This document shows positions 33,306 to 42,766 of a stretch of DNA of 64,000 nucleotides, in pieces. The translations under genes and the position numbers were made by a program. The stretch lies in the NCBI GenBank assembly GCA_947489325.1, contig CANLDA010000016.1:1-64000 (forward strand). Direction: 5' to 3'. Source of the stretch: an uncultured Paracoccaceae bacterium (GTDB taxonomy: Bacteria; Pseudomonadota; Alphaproteobacteria; Rhodobacterales; Rhodobacteraceae). The notes beneath the pieces were generated by a model that did not search any database, was not told where the DNA came from, and saw only the letters and a list, made by a program, of their open reading frames with translations. How positions within the stretch are numbered: the stretch's first letter is position 1; every line of letters begins with the position of its first letter.

Positions 33306-33800
33306 ATGACGGTTCGCAAATGCCTGCAATGGCCAGACAAGAGGCTGCGCACAGCGGCGACCGAGGTTGATGCAATCACCGATGAGATGCGTCAAATCTG
33401 GGATGATCTGGTGGATACGATGGAGGCCATGCCCGGTGTCGGCATGGGGGCCAATCAGATTGGCGAAATGCATCGTTTGATCGTGGTGGATGCCAGTCAG
33501 GAACGTGGTCAAGTGGTGCGCATGGCCAACCCGGAAATTCTGCATGCGTCGATTGAGCTACGAGAACACGAAGAGGCCAGCCCCAATTTACCGGGTGTCT
33601 CGGCCGTGATCAAACGCCCACGCGCATTAACAGTGAGATATATGAACGAAGATGGCGTTGTGACGCGTAAGGATTTCGTCGGTCTGTGGGCGACCTCTGT
33701 CCAGCATCAAATCGACCATATCAATGGGAAGATGTATTTTGACCACCTCAGCCGTACCAAGCGAGAGATGTTGATCAAGAAAGCCAGGAAGCTGCAATGA
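33306..33800 (+). CDS. Peptide deformylase-like protein lacking catalytic residues
   Basis: A 164-residue paralogue of the preceding deformylase. All three motifs are altered: GVGMGANQ (44-51) for GxGLAAPQ, EASPN (90-94) for EGCLS so the metal-ligand cysteine is Ser92, and HQIDH (134-138), replacing the catalytic Glu with Gln135. The fold should be kept ([15 protein letters not shown]), but deformylase activity is very unlikely. It overlaps fmt by 4 bp, so it is translated with it. It may regulate or stabilise the active enzyme or bind nascent chains. I recall similar paralogues in other Rhodobacteraceae. Confidence 0.88.
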   Translation: MTVRKCLQWPDKRLRTAATEVDAITDEMRQIWDDLVDTMEAMPGVGMGANQIGEMHRLIVVDASQERGQVVRMANPEILHASIELREHEEASPNLPGVSAVIKRPRALTVRYMNEDGVVTRKDFVGLWATSVQHQIDHINGKMYFDHLSRTKREMLIKKARKLQ

Positions 33801-34702
33801 AGATCGTATTCATGGGCACGCCGGAGTTTTCGGTTCCGGTTCTTGAGGCCTTGGTGGGCGCAGGGCATGAGGTTGTTGCCGTCTATTCGCAACCGCCACG
33901 TCCTGCGGGGCGGGGCAAGAAAGAACGCCCCAGTCCGGTTCACGCTAAGGCGTCGGAGTTGGGGTTGGACGTGCGGCATCCCGTGTCTTTGAAAGAGGCC
34001 GCGGCGCAGGCTGACTTTGCCGAGCTGAACGCGGATGTTGCTGTGGTTGTGGCCTATGGGTTGATCCTACCGCAGGCGATCTTGGAGGCACCTGTGCATG
34101 GATGCTTGAACATTCACGCATCGCTGTTGCCACGCTGGCGCGGGGCGGCGCCCATTCATCGGGCGATTATGGCGGGGGATGCACAAACGGGTGTCTGCAT
34201 CATGCAGATGGAGGCCGGGCTGGACACAGGCCCTGTGCTGTTACGCGAAGAAACTGCGATATTAGCGGAAGAAACCACTGGGCAACTTCATGATCGTCTG
34301 AGTGCGATGGGCGCTGGTGCGATCGTCAAAGCTCTTACATCGCTGAATGATCTGAAACCTGACCCGCAATCAGAGAACGGTGTGACCTATGCCGCTAAGG
34401 TTGATAAAGCCGAGGCGCGTATTGATTGGTCCGCTCCTGCGCAAGAGGTGGATCATTTGATCCGTGGGCTGTCGCCATTTCCCGGCGCATGGTGCGAGAT
34501 CGAAGGCCAAAGGGTCAAGGTGCTGGCGTCTCGCTTGGCAGATGGTCAGGGGGATGCGGGTGTTGCCATGGATGACGCTTTGAAAGTTTCTTGTGGGTCC
34601 GGCGCAGTTCAACTGCTACGATTGCAACGAGCAGGCAAGGGTGCGCAGGACACGGATGTATTTCTGCGCGGGTTCCCGGTTCCCAAGGGCACGCAACTGT
34701 AA
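33797..34702 (+). CDS. fmt: Methionyl-tRNA formyltransferase
   Basis: A 301-residue enzyme that formylates initiator Met-tRNA with 10-formyltetrahydrofolate. The hydrolase-type domain has [35 protein letters not shown] (catalytic His, Asn) and [11 protein letters not shown]. The C-terminal tRNA-binding domain begins around residue 205 ([14 protein letters not shown]). It is the last gene of the coupled def cluster. Confidence 0.96.
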   Translation: MKIVFMGTPEFSVPVLEALVGAGHEVVAVYSQPPRPAGRGKKERPSPVHAKASELGLDVRHPVSLKEAAAQADFAELNADVAVVVAYGLILPQAILEAPVHGCLNIHASLLPRWRGAAPIHRAIMAGDAQTGVCIMQMEAGLDTGPVLLREETAILAEETTGQLHDRLSAMGAGAIVKALTSLNDLKPDPQSENGVTYAAKVDKAEARIDWSAPAQEVDHLIRGLSPFPGAWCEIEGQRVKVLASRLADGQGDAGVAMDDALKVSCGSGAVQLLRLQRAGKGAQDTDVFLRGFPVPKGTQL

Positions 34703-34712
34703 GAGGTACGTC

Positions 34713-34949
34713 ATGTTTTTCACGATGATGGGCACTGTGGTGATCGCCGGGATCGTTGGGTATTTGTCCGAAAAGTCCAATTTCACCCATAATGGTATTC
34801 TGCCCTCGATGATCATCTGTGTCGGTGGGGCGTTCTTGTTTTTCTTCGTGCGTGTTATGTTTGGCGTAGGTTTTGGCAGTCCGGGCTTGAATGCCATATT
34901 GTCATCCATTGGGGCCTTGGTGATTGTGCCCACCCATTGGCGTAAATAG
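34713..34949 (+). CDS. Small membrane protein (GlsB/YeaQ/YmgE-like)
   Basis: A 78-residue protein with three hydrophobic segments (MGTVVIAGIVGYLSEKS, ILPSMIICVGGAFLFFFVRV, LNAILSSIGALVIVPTHW). The spacing resembles the transglycosylase-associated (GlsB/YeaQ/YmgE) family, whose members are small stress-related membrane proteins of unclear role. It begins 10 bp after fmt and is followed after 13 bp by a related small membrane protein. Confidence 0.65.
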   Translation: MFFTMMGTVVIAGIVGYLSEKSNFTHNGILPSMIICVGGAFLFFFVRVMFGVGFGSPGLNAILSSIGALVIVPTHWRK

Positions 34950-34962
34950 GAGGATCTACACA

Positions 34963-35199
34963 ATGCCCATTGTTCTGTTGATCATTGTTGGGGCTGCCGC
35001 TGGATTTTTAGCAACCCGCCTGATGAAGATAGAAGCCGATGTCATAACAACTGTCGTTATTGGTATGGCCGGAGCCTTGATCGGTGGCTTGGTATTGCGG
35101 TTTTTGCTCAGCGTTGCGGGGATAATGTCTGGATTTGTTGGGGCCGTTCTGGGCGCTTTGGTTCTGATCTGGGTTTGGCAAACCTATATCAAACGGTAG
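34963..35199 (+). CDS. GlsB/YeaQ/YmgE family small membrane protein
   Basis: A 78-residue membrane protein with the family pattern: N-terminal helix LLIIVGAAAGFLATRLMKIE, glycine-rich central helix TVVIGMAGALIGGLVLRFLL and the last helix FVGAVLGALVLIWVWQTY. TAGGAGG precedes the ATG. It pairs with the preceding small membrane protein and may be co-transcribed with fmt. Function unknown beyond general stress links in the family. Confidence 0.75.
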   Translation: MPIVLLIIVGAAAGFLATRLMKIEADVITTVVIGMAGALIGGLVLRFLLSVAGIMSGFVGAVLGALVLIWVWQTYIKR

Positions 35200-35216
35200 C
35201 TGCGTCTGTCAGGCAA

Positions 35217-35246
35217 AGAAAAAGGCATTCAGAAATCCTGAATGCC
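35217..35246 (-). terminator. Rho-independent terminator of adk
   Basis: GGCATTCAG-gattt-CTGAATGCC on the minus strand, then TTTTTCTTTG. Perfect 9-bp stem. It lies 28 bp after the adk stop, between convergent genes. Confidence 0.92.
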
Positions 35247-35273
35247 CTTCATAAATTCACAATATCAAGCGTC

Positions 35274-35918
35274 TTAGCTCAGAGCGTTATCGATGGCGCC
35301 CTTGACCACGTCGATGTCTGCCAAACCATCCACCGATTTCAGATCACCTTTGGCATAGTAGTAACCGATCAGCGGTGAGGTCTTTTTGTAGTATTCCATC
35401 AGACGCTGCTTAAGGCTGTCTTCATTGTCGTCTGCGCGACGCTTAAACTCTTTGGCCTCGCCACAGCTGGTGCACACACCATCTGCTGGGATCGGCTTGG
35501 TGTTGTCGTTATAGACCTCACCACAGCCAGCACAGGTTGAACGTGCGGTGATACGGGCGACGAGTGCGGTGTCATCCACCTGCATCTCAACAACCGCATC
35601 CAAGGTTTCCCCTTCTTCTTTCAGAAGATCACCTAATGCATCTGCTTGCGCCAATGTGCGTGGGAACCCGTCAAAGATAAAGCCGCCGGCTTTGTCGCCT
35701 TCAAGCTTTTCACGGATCAGGCCGATCACGATCTCATCTGTCACCAGATCACCGCGGGCCATAACGTCAGCGACGATCTTGCCCATTTCGGTGCCACTGT
35801 CCTTGGCTTCACGAAGCATGTCGCCCGTTGACAGTTGGATCATGTTACGTTCCTCAACGAGGAAACGAGCCTGTGTTCCCTTTCCCGCACCTGGCGGGCC
35901 AAGCAGAATTATGTTCAT
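35274..35918 (-). CDS. adk: Adenylate kinase
   Basis: A 214-residue long-form adenylate kinase (ATP + AMP to 2 ADP). The P-loop GPPGAGKGT is at residues 7-15, [13 protein letters not shown] contacts AMP, and the LID domain contains a four-cysteine zinc motif ([10 protein letters not shown] and [10 protein letters not shown]). The zinc LID is intact. It follows secY with a 4-bp overlap. Confidence 0.97.
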   Translation of the reverse strand: MNIILLGPPGAGKGTQARFLVEERNMIQLSTGDMLREAKDSGTEMGKIVADVMARGDLVTDEIVIGLIREKLEGDKAGGFIFDGFPRTLAQADALGDLLKEEGETLDAVVEMQVDDTALVARITARSTCAGCGEVYNDNTKPIPADGVCTSCGEAKEFKRRADDNEDSLKQRLMEYYKKTSPLIGYYYAKGDLKSVDGLADIDVVKGAIDNALS

Positions 35919-37276
35919 CTACGCGCAGCTCCCTTTTTACCACGCTTTTTACCCTTGCCGCGCAGTTGTGATTTTTCAATCAGCCCTTCGTATTGATGGG
36001 CCAACAAATGGCTTTGAACCTGTTGGATGGTATCCATGGTTACAGAAACCACGATCAAAACCGATGTGCCGCCAAAATAAAAGGGAATTGCGAACTGTCC
36101 GCGCAGAATTTCTGGCAAGAGGCAAACTGCGGCAAGATATCCAGAGCCTAGAACCAAGATACGGTTCACGACATATTCCAGATACTCAGCCGTTTTCTTA
36201 CCTGGCCGCAGGCCGGGAATAAACCCATTCTGGTTCTTCAGATTGTCGGCCACCTCGTCAATTTTGAAGCTGACGTTGAAGGTATAGAAATAGGCAAAGA
36301 ACACGATCATCGTTACGAAGAACAACAGATACAGTGGCTGTCCGGGGCTAAAATAGACCAATATCGAGTTGAGGATCGGGTTGGTCGAGTTGCCAGAGAA
36401 CGTGGCGATTGTGGTGGGCAAGAGCAACAGAGAGCTTGCGAAAATCGCAGGAATAACGCCGGCTGGGTTCACCTTGACGGGCAGATGGCTAGAGCCACCG
36501 TCGTACATTTTCTGGCCAACCTGACGGCGCGGATATTGAATATGGATCTTGCGCAGAGCGCGTTCCATGAACACCACGAACATGATGACCCCGATTACCA
36601 TCAACATTACGCCAATGATCACGGCAGGGCTGATCGCGCCAGAACGACCAGATGCAAAGAATTGTGCCAATGCCGCAGGCAGTTCGGCGATGATGCCGAC
36701 AAAGATAATCAGCGAGATGCCGTTACCGATGCCGCGCGCGGTGATTTGCTCGCCCAACCACATCAGGAACATCGTGCCGCCAACCAGCGTTATCATGCAG
36801 CTTGCGATAAAGAAAAAGCCGGGATTGGTAACCAAATCACCGGATTGCAGGCTGACCGCAAGGCCATAGGACTGTAATGTCGCCAGCGCCACGGTCCCAA
36901 ACCGTGTGTACTGGTTCATCTTTTTGCGGCCCTGTTCGCCTTCTTTTTTCATCTGTGCCAGTGCTGGCACCATAGAGCCAAGCAACTGAATGATGATCGA
37001 TGCCGAAATATAAGGCATGATGCCCAGAGCAAAAATCCCCATGCGGCTTAGGGCGCCGCCTGTGAACATTGATACCATACCGGCGATACCTTGACCGGCC
37101 TCTTCGACAAAATTGCGCAACGCGGCGCCGTCGATACCGGGAACCGGAATATAGGTGCCCAACCGATAGACAATCAAAACACCCAGCGTGAACAGAATGC
37201 GATTGCGAAGATCGGTGGCTTTTCCAAGTGCAGACCAGCTTGTGTTGGCCGCCATTTGCTCTGCTGCAGATACCAT
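35915..37276 (-). CDS. secY: Protein translocase subunit SecY
   Basis: A 453-residue polytopic core of the SecYEG channel with ten transmembrane helices. The N-terminal block [20 protein letters not shown], the plug region after PGID, and the conserved [13 protein letters not shown] loop of SecY are visible. The C-terminus ends in a basic tail ([14 protein letters not shown]). It is normally part of the spc operon; here it is preceded only by rplO, across a gap with a terminator-like hairpin. Confidence 0.97.
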   Translation of the reverse strand: MVSAAEQMAANTSWSALGKATDLRNRILFTLGVLIVYRLGTYIPVPGIDGAALRNFVEEAGQGIAGMVSMFTGGALSRMGIFALGIMPYISASIIIQLLGSMVPALAQMKKEGEQGRKKMNQYTRFGTVALATLQSYGLAVSLQSGDLVTNPGFFFIASCMITLVGGTMFLMWLGEQITARGIGNGISLIIFVGIIAELPAALAQFFASGRSGAISPAVIIGVMLMVIGVIMFVVFMERALRKIHIQYPRRQVGQKMYDGGSSHLPVKVNPAGVIPAIFASSLLLLPTTIATFSGNSTNPILNSILVYFSPGQPLYLLFFVTMIVFFAYFYTFNVSFKIDEVADNLKNQNGFIPGLRPGKKTAEYLEYVVNRILVLGSGYLAAVCLLPEILRGQFAIPFYFGGTSVLIVVSVTMDTIQQVQSHLLAHQYEGLIEKSQLRGKGKKRGKKGAARR

Positions 37277-37293
37277 TCGGATCTCTCTGTAAT

Positions 37294-37333
37294 AAAAACG
37301 CCGCCAGAACCGTTTTCCGGATCAGGCGGCGTT
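37294..37333 (-). terminator. Terminator-like hairpin between rplO and secY
   Basis: AACGCCGCC (37297-37305 on the plus strand) pairs with GGCGGCGTT (37325-37333). On the minus strand the stem is followed by TTTTTATT. It lies between two genes normally co-transcribed, so it may be a partial terminator or attenuator that lowers secY and adk expression relative to rplO. Confidence 0.75.
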
Positions 37334-37383
37334 AGGGAAAACTAGAAGTCTATGTAAGGGGCCAAAGGCCCTCTCACAACCTC

Positions 37384-37857
37384 TTATTCAGCTGCTGGCG
37401 CAGCCGTTACTTTCAGCGAGCCGCCTGCTTTTTCGACAGCTTCAACAGCTGACTTAGAAGCACCGGTGACTTCGATGTTCAACTTGGCGGAAAGATCGCC
37501 TTTTGCCAGAACACGGATACCGTCCAGTTTACGACGAACCAGACCAGATGCGATCAGCGCATCTTCGGTGATTGCATCGCTGGCGGTCAGCTTGCCTTCG
37601 TCGATGAATTTCTGAATCATGCCCAGGTTTACAACGGCAAATGCCTTGCGGTTTGGCTTGTTAAAGCCACGCTTTGGCAGACGTTGATACAAAGGCATTT
37701 GGCCGCCTTCGTAACCGTTGATTGCCACACCCGAACGGGATTTTTGACCTTTGATACCACGGCCACCCATTTTACCCTTGCCAGAGCCGGGGCCACGGCC
37801 AACGCGCATACGTTTCTTGGTTGCGCCTGGATTGTCGCTAAGTTCGTGCAGTTTCAT
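37384..37857 (-). CDS. rplO: 50S ribosomal protein L15
   Basis: A 157-residue L15 with the conserved start [20 protein letters not shown], the glycine-rich [20 protein letters not shown] segment and the KRGFNKPN motif. ATG 37857 has AAGGAG 7 bases upstream. Its usual upstream partners rpsE and rpmD are absent; rnhA lies there instead, so it heads an isolated rplO-secY-adk block with its own promoter. Confidence 0.97.
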   Translation of the reverse strand: MKLHELSDNPGATKKRMRVGRGPGSGKGKMGGRGIKGQKSRSGVAINGYEGGQMPLYQRLPKRGFNKPNRKAFAVVNLGMIQKFIDEGKLTASDAITEDALIASGLVRRKLDGIRVLAKGDLSAKLNIEVTGASKSAVEAVEKAGGSLKVTAAPAAE

Positions 37858-37878
37858 TTCGCTTCTCCTTGCCGGAAC

Positions 37879-37904
37879 TGACCCCCGAAGCGTCATTGGG
37901 GTCA
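37879..37904 (-). promoter_or_regulatory. Leader hairpin of rplO
   Basis: TGACCCC (37879-37885) and GGGGTCA (37898-37904) are perfect 7-base arms in the short leader just upstream of the rplO ribosome site. Possible regulatory stem. Confidence 0.45.
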
Positions 37905-37954
37905 AACGCGGCTTTTCTTAATGTTGATTCTGTAACCCATAAGGCCACCGGGGG

Positions 37955-37983
37955 CGTATAGACCCACAGATGCGTTGATGCAA
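37955..37983 (-). promoter_or_regulatory. Candidate promoter of rplO-secY-adk
   Basis: On the minus strand TTGCAT (37983-37978) is followed after 17 bp by TATACG (37960-37955). The spacing is ideal, and the promoter sits about 100 bp upstream of rplO, where the ancestral operon partners are missing. Confidence 0.5.
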
Positions 37984-38015
37984 GCGTTCTGATGCCTCAG
38001 ACCGCCTTGGCTGGG

Positions 38016-38480
38016 TCAGGTTGATTTGGCAGGCTTAAACGGCGCCATACCAGCGCGCGCCAATTCGTCCGCTTTCTCGTTTTCTGGATGGCCAGCATGG
38101 CCTTTAACCCACTCCCAAGTAACAGAATGGCGGGTTTGGGCCGCATCGAGACGTTGCCATAGTTCGACGTTTTTCACGGGCTTCTTCGCGGCCGTGCGCC
38201 AGCCATTTTTCTTCCAGCCATGAATCCAACCCGTTACCCCGTTTTTCACATAGGTGCTGTCGGTAATAACTGTAATGTCGGACGCGCGTTCAAGTGTTTC
38301 CAATGCCATAATGGCGGCCATCAACTCCATCTGGTTGTTGGTGGTATCCGGCGCGCCGCCTGACAATTCGCGCTCTTTCACGATGCTACCGCCATCCATA
38401 GCACGCAAGAGCGTGCCCCATCCGCCAGGGCCGGGATTGCCGGAACAGGCACCATCCGTATACGCAAGAATTTTAACCAT
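38016..38480 (-). CDS. rnhA: Ribonuclease HI
   Basis: A 154-residue RNase H that cuts the RNA strand of RNA-DNA hybrids. Catalytic acidic residues sit in [16 protein letters not shown] (Asp), [14 protein letters not shown] (Glu), VITDSTYV (Asp) and ENEKADELA (Asp). It overlaps the preceding methyltransferase gene by 8 bp. Confidence 0.96.
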   Translation of the reverse strand: MVKILAYTDGACSGNPGPGGWGTLLRAMDGGSIVKERELSGGAPDTTNNQMELMAAIMALETLERASDITVITDSTYVKNGVTGWIHGWKKNGWRTAAKKPVKNVELWQRLDAAQTRHSVTWEWVKGHAGHPENEKADELARAGMAPFKPAKST

Positions 38481-39060
38481 GTGCGATCACCAGAATAAAA
38501 CCGTCATAAGACCCGGCAAGGCCTTTACCCATTCCGGTTTTGACAGAGGCGATCTTGAATCCAGCATCGGCAAGGGCGTCTTCAATCTCGGGTTGGGTAT
38601 AATAGGTGTAATACCGCTCAATCTCGTCACGGTGCTCGCCTGTGCCCAGTTTCATGCCCAAAAACAGGACGCCATTGGGCTTTAGGGCGCGATGAATGGC
38701 ATGCAGGTGCTTGGCAAAATCTTCACGCGGGGCGTGCAGCAAGGAAAAGCTGGCATAAACGCCATCGTATTGTGCAACCTCGACCACATCATCAAAGGTG
38801 CCTAGATGTGCATCCACACCGTTTTCGCGCGCCTTTTGCACAAATGCGTCAGTTGCGTCTATAGCCTTAACGCGCAGCCCCTGCCGCATAAGAAACAGGC
38901 TGTCTGACCCCGGCCCAGATCCCAAATCCAGAACATAGCCGTCAGGTACAACTGTTTCGGCAAATGCTTGCCGTACTTCGATTTGTTCAGCAGGCAGCGG
39001 AATGTCCAGATATTGTTTAACGCGCGCTGTATAGACGTCGATGGTTTTTTGATCGGGCAT
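38473..39060 (-). CDS. Class I SAM-dependent methyltransferase
   Basis: A 195-residue Rossmann-fold methyltransferase. Motif I is [15 protein letters not shown] (about residues 39-53), and [12 protein letters not shown] follows as the acidic SAM-ribose region. Methyltransf_11/25-like. It is sandwiched between ispH and rnhA in an overlapping gene string (1-bp and 8-bp overlaps). Substrate unknown. Confidence 0.85.
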   Translation of the reverse strand: MPDQKTIDVYTARVKQYLDIPLPAEQIEVRQAFAETVVPDGYVLDLGSGPGSDSLFLMRQGLRVKAIDATDAFVQKARENGVDAHLGTFDDVVEVAQYDGVYASFSLLHAPREDFAKHLHAIHRALKPNGVLFLGMKLGTGEHRDEIERYYTYYTQPEIEDALADAGFKIASVKTGMGKGLAGSYDGFILVIAHG

Positions 39061-40010
39061 TATGCAGGTTCTCTTAAAACACGGGGTACTTTGAAGTTAA
39101 CGCGCTCTACAGCGGTTTCGACGATGTCGACGGTGACATCAAAGTGATTTCGAAAAGCGTCGATCACCTCGTTGACCAAGACCTCTGGGGCCGAGGCCCC
39201 GGCGGTGATGCCAAGATTGCGGATGCCCTCCAGCGCACGCCAATCAATGTCTTCGGCGCGCTGAACAAGTTGCGAATAGGTGCAGCCGTTTTTGGCCCCC
39301 ACTTCGACCAAGCGGCGAGAGTTTGATGAATTGGGCGCGCCGACGACAAGGATAGCATCAACCTTTGGCGCAATCGCTTTAACGGCTTCTTGGCGGTTGG
39401 TTGTGGCGTAGCAGATGTCTTCTTTATGCGGGCCGACGATATTTGGGAAACGTGCGTTCAATGCGGCGACGATGCCTATGGTATCGTCCACAGACAACGT
39501 GGTTTGCGTCACAAACGCAAGATTATCAGGGTCGCGCACCTCGATTGTGGCCACGTCACCCTCGGTTTCCACCAACAAGACCTCGCCATCGGGCAATTGC
39601 CCCATGGTGCCAATGGTTTCTGGATGACCCGTGTGACCGATCATGATGATTTGTAGACCTGCGGCGGAATGGCGTTCTGCCTCGATATGAACCTTACTTA
39701 CCAAGGGGCAAGTGGCATCGACATAGATCATTTCGCGCCGTTCAGCCTCGGCTGGGACGGATTTGGCCACGCCGTGGGCGGAGAAAATCACTGGACGGTC
39801 ATCGGGACAATCTGACAATTCTTCGACAAACACGGCGCCTTTGGCGCGCAGCCCATCCACCACAAATTTATTATGCACAATCTCGTGGCGTACATAAACG
39901 GGGGCTCCCCATTTTGTTAGGGCCAATTCAACAATCTTGATCGCGCGGTCAACACCAGCGCAGAACCCGCGCGGGGCGGCAAGGTGAATGGTCAGGGGGG
40001 GCTTGGTCAT
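39060..40010 (-). CDS. ispH: 4-hydroxy-3-methylbut-2-enyl diphosphate reductase
   Basis: A 316-residue iron-sulfur enzyme, last step of the MEP isoprenoid pathway (HMBPP to IPP and DMAPP). The three cluster cysteines are in [26 protein letters not shown] and [10 protein letters not shown], and the catalytic glutamate lies in [14 protein letters not shown]. It starts the ispH-methyltransferase-rnhA string. ispE occurs later in the window, consistent with MEP-based isoprenoid supply. Confidence 0.97.
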   Translation of the reverse strand: MTKPPLTIHLAAPRGFCAGVDRAIKIVELALTKWGAPVYVRHEIVHNKFVVDGLRAKGAVFVEELSDCPDDRPVIFSAHGVAKSVPAEAERREMIYVDATCPLVSKVHIEAERHSAAGLQIIMIGHTGHPETIGTMGQLPDGEVLLVETEGDVATIEVRDPDNLAFVTQTTLSVDDTIGIVAALNARFPNIVGPHKEDICYATTNRQEAVKAIAPKVDAILVVGAPNSSNSRRLVEVGAKNGCTYSQLVQRAEDIDWRALEGIRNLGITAGASAPEVLVNEVIDAFRNHFDVTVDIVETAVERVNFKVPRVLREPA

Positions 40011-40129
40011 GGCGGCCTCAAATCATTTGCGTCATAGCTAAGGATTTCTGCCAAAGGCGTCCAGCCCAAGCATTGCCAAATATGAAGTGTTCACTTAATG
40101 TTCCTGCATGCATGTGAGAGGATTCCAAG

Positions 40130-40972
40130 ATGACGCTTCAGGCAAAGTTTGACACGTTTAGAACATTGCACTCTCGTGATGGAGTGTTCGTGATGCCAAA
40201 TGTTTGGGATGCAGGATCAACGCGCATCTTGACGTCGATGGGGTTCGAAGCTTTGGCAACCACAAGCGCAGGCTTTGCATTTTCAGTGGGCAAGCGGGAT
40301 TCCTTTGGCGCATTGAGCCGAAAAGAAATTTTGACAAATGCTTCCCGGATTGTTGTGGCAACGGATTTGCCTGTCTCTGCCGATCTAGAGGAGGGGTTTG
40401 GTGCATCGCCCGAAGCCTGTGCCAAGACAGTTGAATTGGCCATGGCGTTTGGGTTGGTAGGCGGCTCAATTGAGGATGCAACGGGTGACCCTGATCATCC
40501 TATTTTTGACTTTTCTCACGCAGTAGAACGTGTTGCTGCTGCGGCGGAGGTCAAAAAAGACAGGCCATTTCTGCTGACCGCGCGGGCAGAAGGGTGGCTG
40601 TATGGCGACAATGATTTGGCTGAAACCATTCGCCGTCTTCAAGCCTTTTGCGAGGCGGGGGCGGATGTTGTCTATGCCCCAGGGTTGCCAGACATTGACG
40701 CAATCAGAACAGTGTGCCGTGAGGTGCCCAAGCCAGTAAATGTTTTGATGGGGCTGCAAGGGAAAACATATTCCGTGAGAGAGCTGGAAGATGCAGGAGC
40801 CAAACGGATCAGCGTCGGCGGCTCTTTCGCGCGGGCGGCGCTTGGGGCGCTGAAACGTGCTGCGCATGAAGTATTGGACAACGGCACGTTTTCCTATGCA
40901 CAGGAGGCAATGCCAGATCGCGAGATCGCAGCGTTAATGGCGCAAGAGAAATCGTCATCACGTGGTGAATAA
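40130..40972 (+). CDS. Isocitrate lyase/phosphoenolpyruvate mutase family protein
   Basis: A 280-residue TIM-barrel protein related to oxaloacetate decarboxylases and carboxyvinyl-phosphonate mutases. Features: FVMPNVWDAGSTRILTSMG, ADLEEGFG, GGSIEDATGDP and LTARAEGWLYG, which carry the metal-binding acidic residues. It lacks the KKCGH active-site motif of isocitrate lyase. The reaction is probably C-C or C-P bond chemistry on a small 2-oxoacid; the exact substrate cannot be stated. Single gene, ending at a strong terminator. Confidence 0.8.
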   Translation: MTLQAKFDTFRTLHSRDGVFVMPNVWDAGSTRILTSMGFEALATTSAGFAFSVGKRDSFGALSRKEILTNASRIVVATDLPVSADLEEGFGASPEACAKTVELAMAFGLVGGSIEDATGDPDHPIFDFSHAVERVAAAAEVKKDRPFLLTARAEGWLYGDNDLAETIRRLQAFCEAGADVVYAPGLPDIDAIRTVCREVPKPVNVLMGLQGKTYSVRELEDAGAKRISVGGSFARAALGALKRAAHEVLDNGTFSYAQEAMPDREIAALMAQEKSSSRGE

Positions 40973-40987
40973 GCCGATCCAAAGAAA

Positions 40988-41012
40988 AACCGGGGCGCTG
41001 AGGCCCCGGTTT
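40988..41012. terminator. Bidirectional terminator between the PEP mutase-like gene and the NYN gene
   Basis: AACCGGGGC (40988-40996) and GCCCCGGTT (41003-41011) are perfect 9-base arms with a 6-base loop. T residues follow on the plus strand, and an A run before it gives T residues on the minus strand. Confidence 0.9.
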
Positions 41013-41016
41013 GATG

Positions 41017-41586
41017 TTACTCGGCGTTGTATTCCATTTCGCGTTCCGGCATCGGTTCGCGCGGTGGGCGGCCAATCACATCCTTAAGCCCTTCGAGTTC
41101 GATGAAATTGTCGGCCTGACGGCGCAACTCATCTGAAATCATCGGAGGCTGGCTGCGAATGGTCGAAACAACAGACACACGCACGCCCTGACGCTGCACA
41201 CTTTCGATCAAGGGGCGGAAATCGCCGTCGCCGGAAAACAGCACAATGTGATCCACATGCGGGGCCAGCTCCATCGCATCCACAGCCAATTCGATGTCCA
41301 TGTTGCCTTTGACTTTGCGGCGGCCTTGGCTGTCGGTGTATTCCTTCGCTGGCTTCGTAACCATGGTGAACCCGTTGTAATGCAACCAGTCAACCAAGGG
41401 CCGAATAGGGGAATATTCGTCGTTCTCAAGCAGGGCGGTATAGTAGAAAGCGCGCAGCAGCTTGCCGCGCCGCATGAATTCCTGCCGCAAGAGTTTATAG
41501 TCAATGTCAAATCCCAGGGACTTGGCGGCTGCAAACAAATTTGAGCCATCGATGAACAGCGCAAGCCGTTCGTCTTTGTAAAACAT
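41017..41586 (-). CDS. NYN domain protein (LabA/DUF88 family)
   Basis: A 189-residue predicted nuclease of the PIN-like NYN fold. Conserved acidic residues are in LALFIDGSNLFAAAKSLG, KGNMDIELAVDAM and VLFSGDGDFRPLIESV. LabA-type proteins are found across bacteria; some act in RNA processing or signalling, but the role in this group is not established. Stands alone, convergent with the gene before it. Confidence 0.87.
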   Translation of the reverse strand: MFYKDERLALFIDGSNLFAAAKSLGFDIDYKLLRQEFMRRGKLLRAFYYTALLENDEYSPIRPLVDWLHYNGFTMVTKPAKEYTDSQGRRKVKGNMDIELAVDAMELAPHVDHIVLFSGDGDFRPLIESVQRQGVRVSVVSTIRSQPPMISDELRRQADNFIELEGLKDVIGRPPREPMPEREMEYNAE

Positions 41587-41703
41587 CTAATGTCCTTCCA
41601 GTAATAGACGTGCCCTAATGGTTCCGTGAGTGAAATAGCTGGGCGCGTTTGACCTATTAAGCTAATAGAATATTCCGTCCCTGCAAGAGGGGGATAAAAT
41701 GCA

Positions 41704-41725
41704 TTCGTATGGGAACCTATACGAA
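41704..41725 (+). promoter_or_regulatory. Inverted repeat in the folK leader
   Basis: TTCGTAT-N8-ATACGAA is a perfect 7-base inverted repeat directly before the AGGAAGGGG ribosome site of folK. Could be an operator or a leader hairpin. Confidence 0.4.
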
Positions 41726-41744
41726 GGGATAGGAAGGGGAATTT

Positions 41745-42305
41745 ATGTTTAAAACCGCGCTATTAGCTTTGGGCGGAAATATGCAGTCTGATTACGGCGC
41801 GGTTTTGGATACGCAAAAAGCTGCAATTGCTGGATTGCAAGTTGATTCGATCTTCCCTCTTAAGGCGAGTGAATTTTATTCCACACCGTGCTTCCCAACC
41901 GGGGCAGGCCCGGATTTTGTGAATTCAGTCGTTCAGATTCAAACATCCCTGTCTGCGCAGGCGTTGTTGGCGCACTTGCACGACATTGAACAAGAGTACG
42001 GGCGCGTGCGGGAAAAACGGTGGGGGATGCGTACGCTTGATATTGACCTGATTGCCTATGACGATCAGGTGCGCCCGGATATCCAAACTTATACCCACTG
42101 GCGCGATCTTTCGCTTGCGGATCAGGTGCAACAAGCGCCGGATCAACTGATTCTCCCACACCCGCGAATTCAGGACCGCGCTTTTGTCTTGGTGCCCCTT
42201 ATGGATGTCGCTCCGGGGTGGGTTCACCCTGTATCTGGCTTGACTGTGGCGGAAATGCTGGAAAAACTTCCGAAAAGTGATCGAAAGCAAGTGGTTCCCC
42301 TGTGA
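41745..42305 (+). CDS. folK: 2-amino-4-hydroxy-6-hydroxymethyldihydropteridine pyrophosphokinase
   Basis: A 186-residue HPPK that passes pyrophosphate from ATP to the pterin in folate synthesis. Signature KRWGMRTLDIDLIAYDD carries the two metal-binding aspartates, and LPHPRIQDRAFVLVPLMD is the usual C-terminal block. Folate is used by fmt and other enzymes here. Good ribosome site AGGAAGGGG. It precedes rpoZ by 76 bp. Confidence 0.94.
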   Translation: MFKTALLALGGNMQSDYGAVLDTQKAAIAGLQVDSIFPLKASEFYSTPCFPTGAGPDFVNSVVQIQTSLSAQALLAHLHDIEQEYGRVREKRWGMRTLDIDLIAYDDQVRPDIQTYTHWRDLSLADQVQQAPDQLILPHPRIQDRAFVLVPLMDVAPGWVHPVSGLTVAEMLEKLPKSDRKQVVPL

Positions 42306-42381
42306 TTTCATGCTTGTCAAGGGGCGCGAAGCCTCTTAAATACACACCTTCTGACATTGATCCGAGAGAATGGAGTGCCAC

Positions 42382-42735
42382 ATGGCCCGCGTAACCGTCG
42401 AAGATTGCGTTGATAAGGTTCCAAACCGCTTTGAATTGGTAATGCTGGCCGCGCATCGCGCACGCGAAGTATCCGCGGGCTCGCCGATCACGATCGAGCG
42501 TGACAACGACAAAAATCCCGTTGTTGCCCTGCGTGAAATCGCCGACGAAACCCAGACAGCGGATGAACTGCGAGAGCGTTTGATCGAAGATAACCAGCAC
42601 CAAATCGAAGTTGACGAGCCGGAAGAAGATTCCATGGCTTTGTTGATGGGTGCCGAGGCTGACAAGCCAGCCGAGGACGACATGTCCGAAGAAAAACTTC
42701 TGCGCGCGCTGATGGAAGCGCAGGGTCAAGGCTAA
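42382..42735 (+). CDS. rpoZ: DNA-directed RNA polymerase omega subunit
   Basis: A 117-residue omega subunit that helps fold and assemble beta' and forms a ppGpp site in RNA polymerase. The start [20 protein letters not shown] and the [11 protein letters not shown] core are conserved. The C-terminal acidic tail is longer than in E. coli, usual for alphaproteobacteria. It is directly upstream of the (p)ppGpp enzyme, the standard arrangement. ATG 42382 has GGAG 8 bases upstream. Confidence 0.95.
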   Translation: MARVTVEDCVDKVPNRFELVMLAAHRAREVSAGSPITIERDNDKNPVVALREIADETQTADELRERLIEDNQHQIEVDEPEEDSMALLMGAEADKPAEDDMSEEKLLRALMEAQGQG

Positions 42736-42766
42736 GGCCACGTTTTAGGAAAAGGTTAGGCGCATA

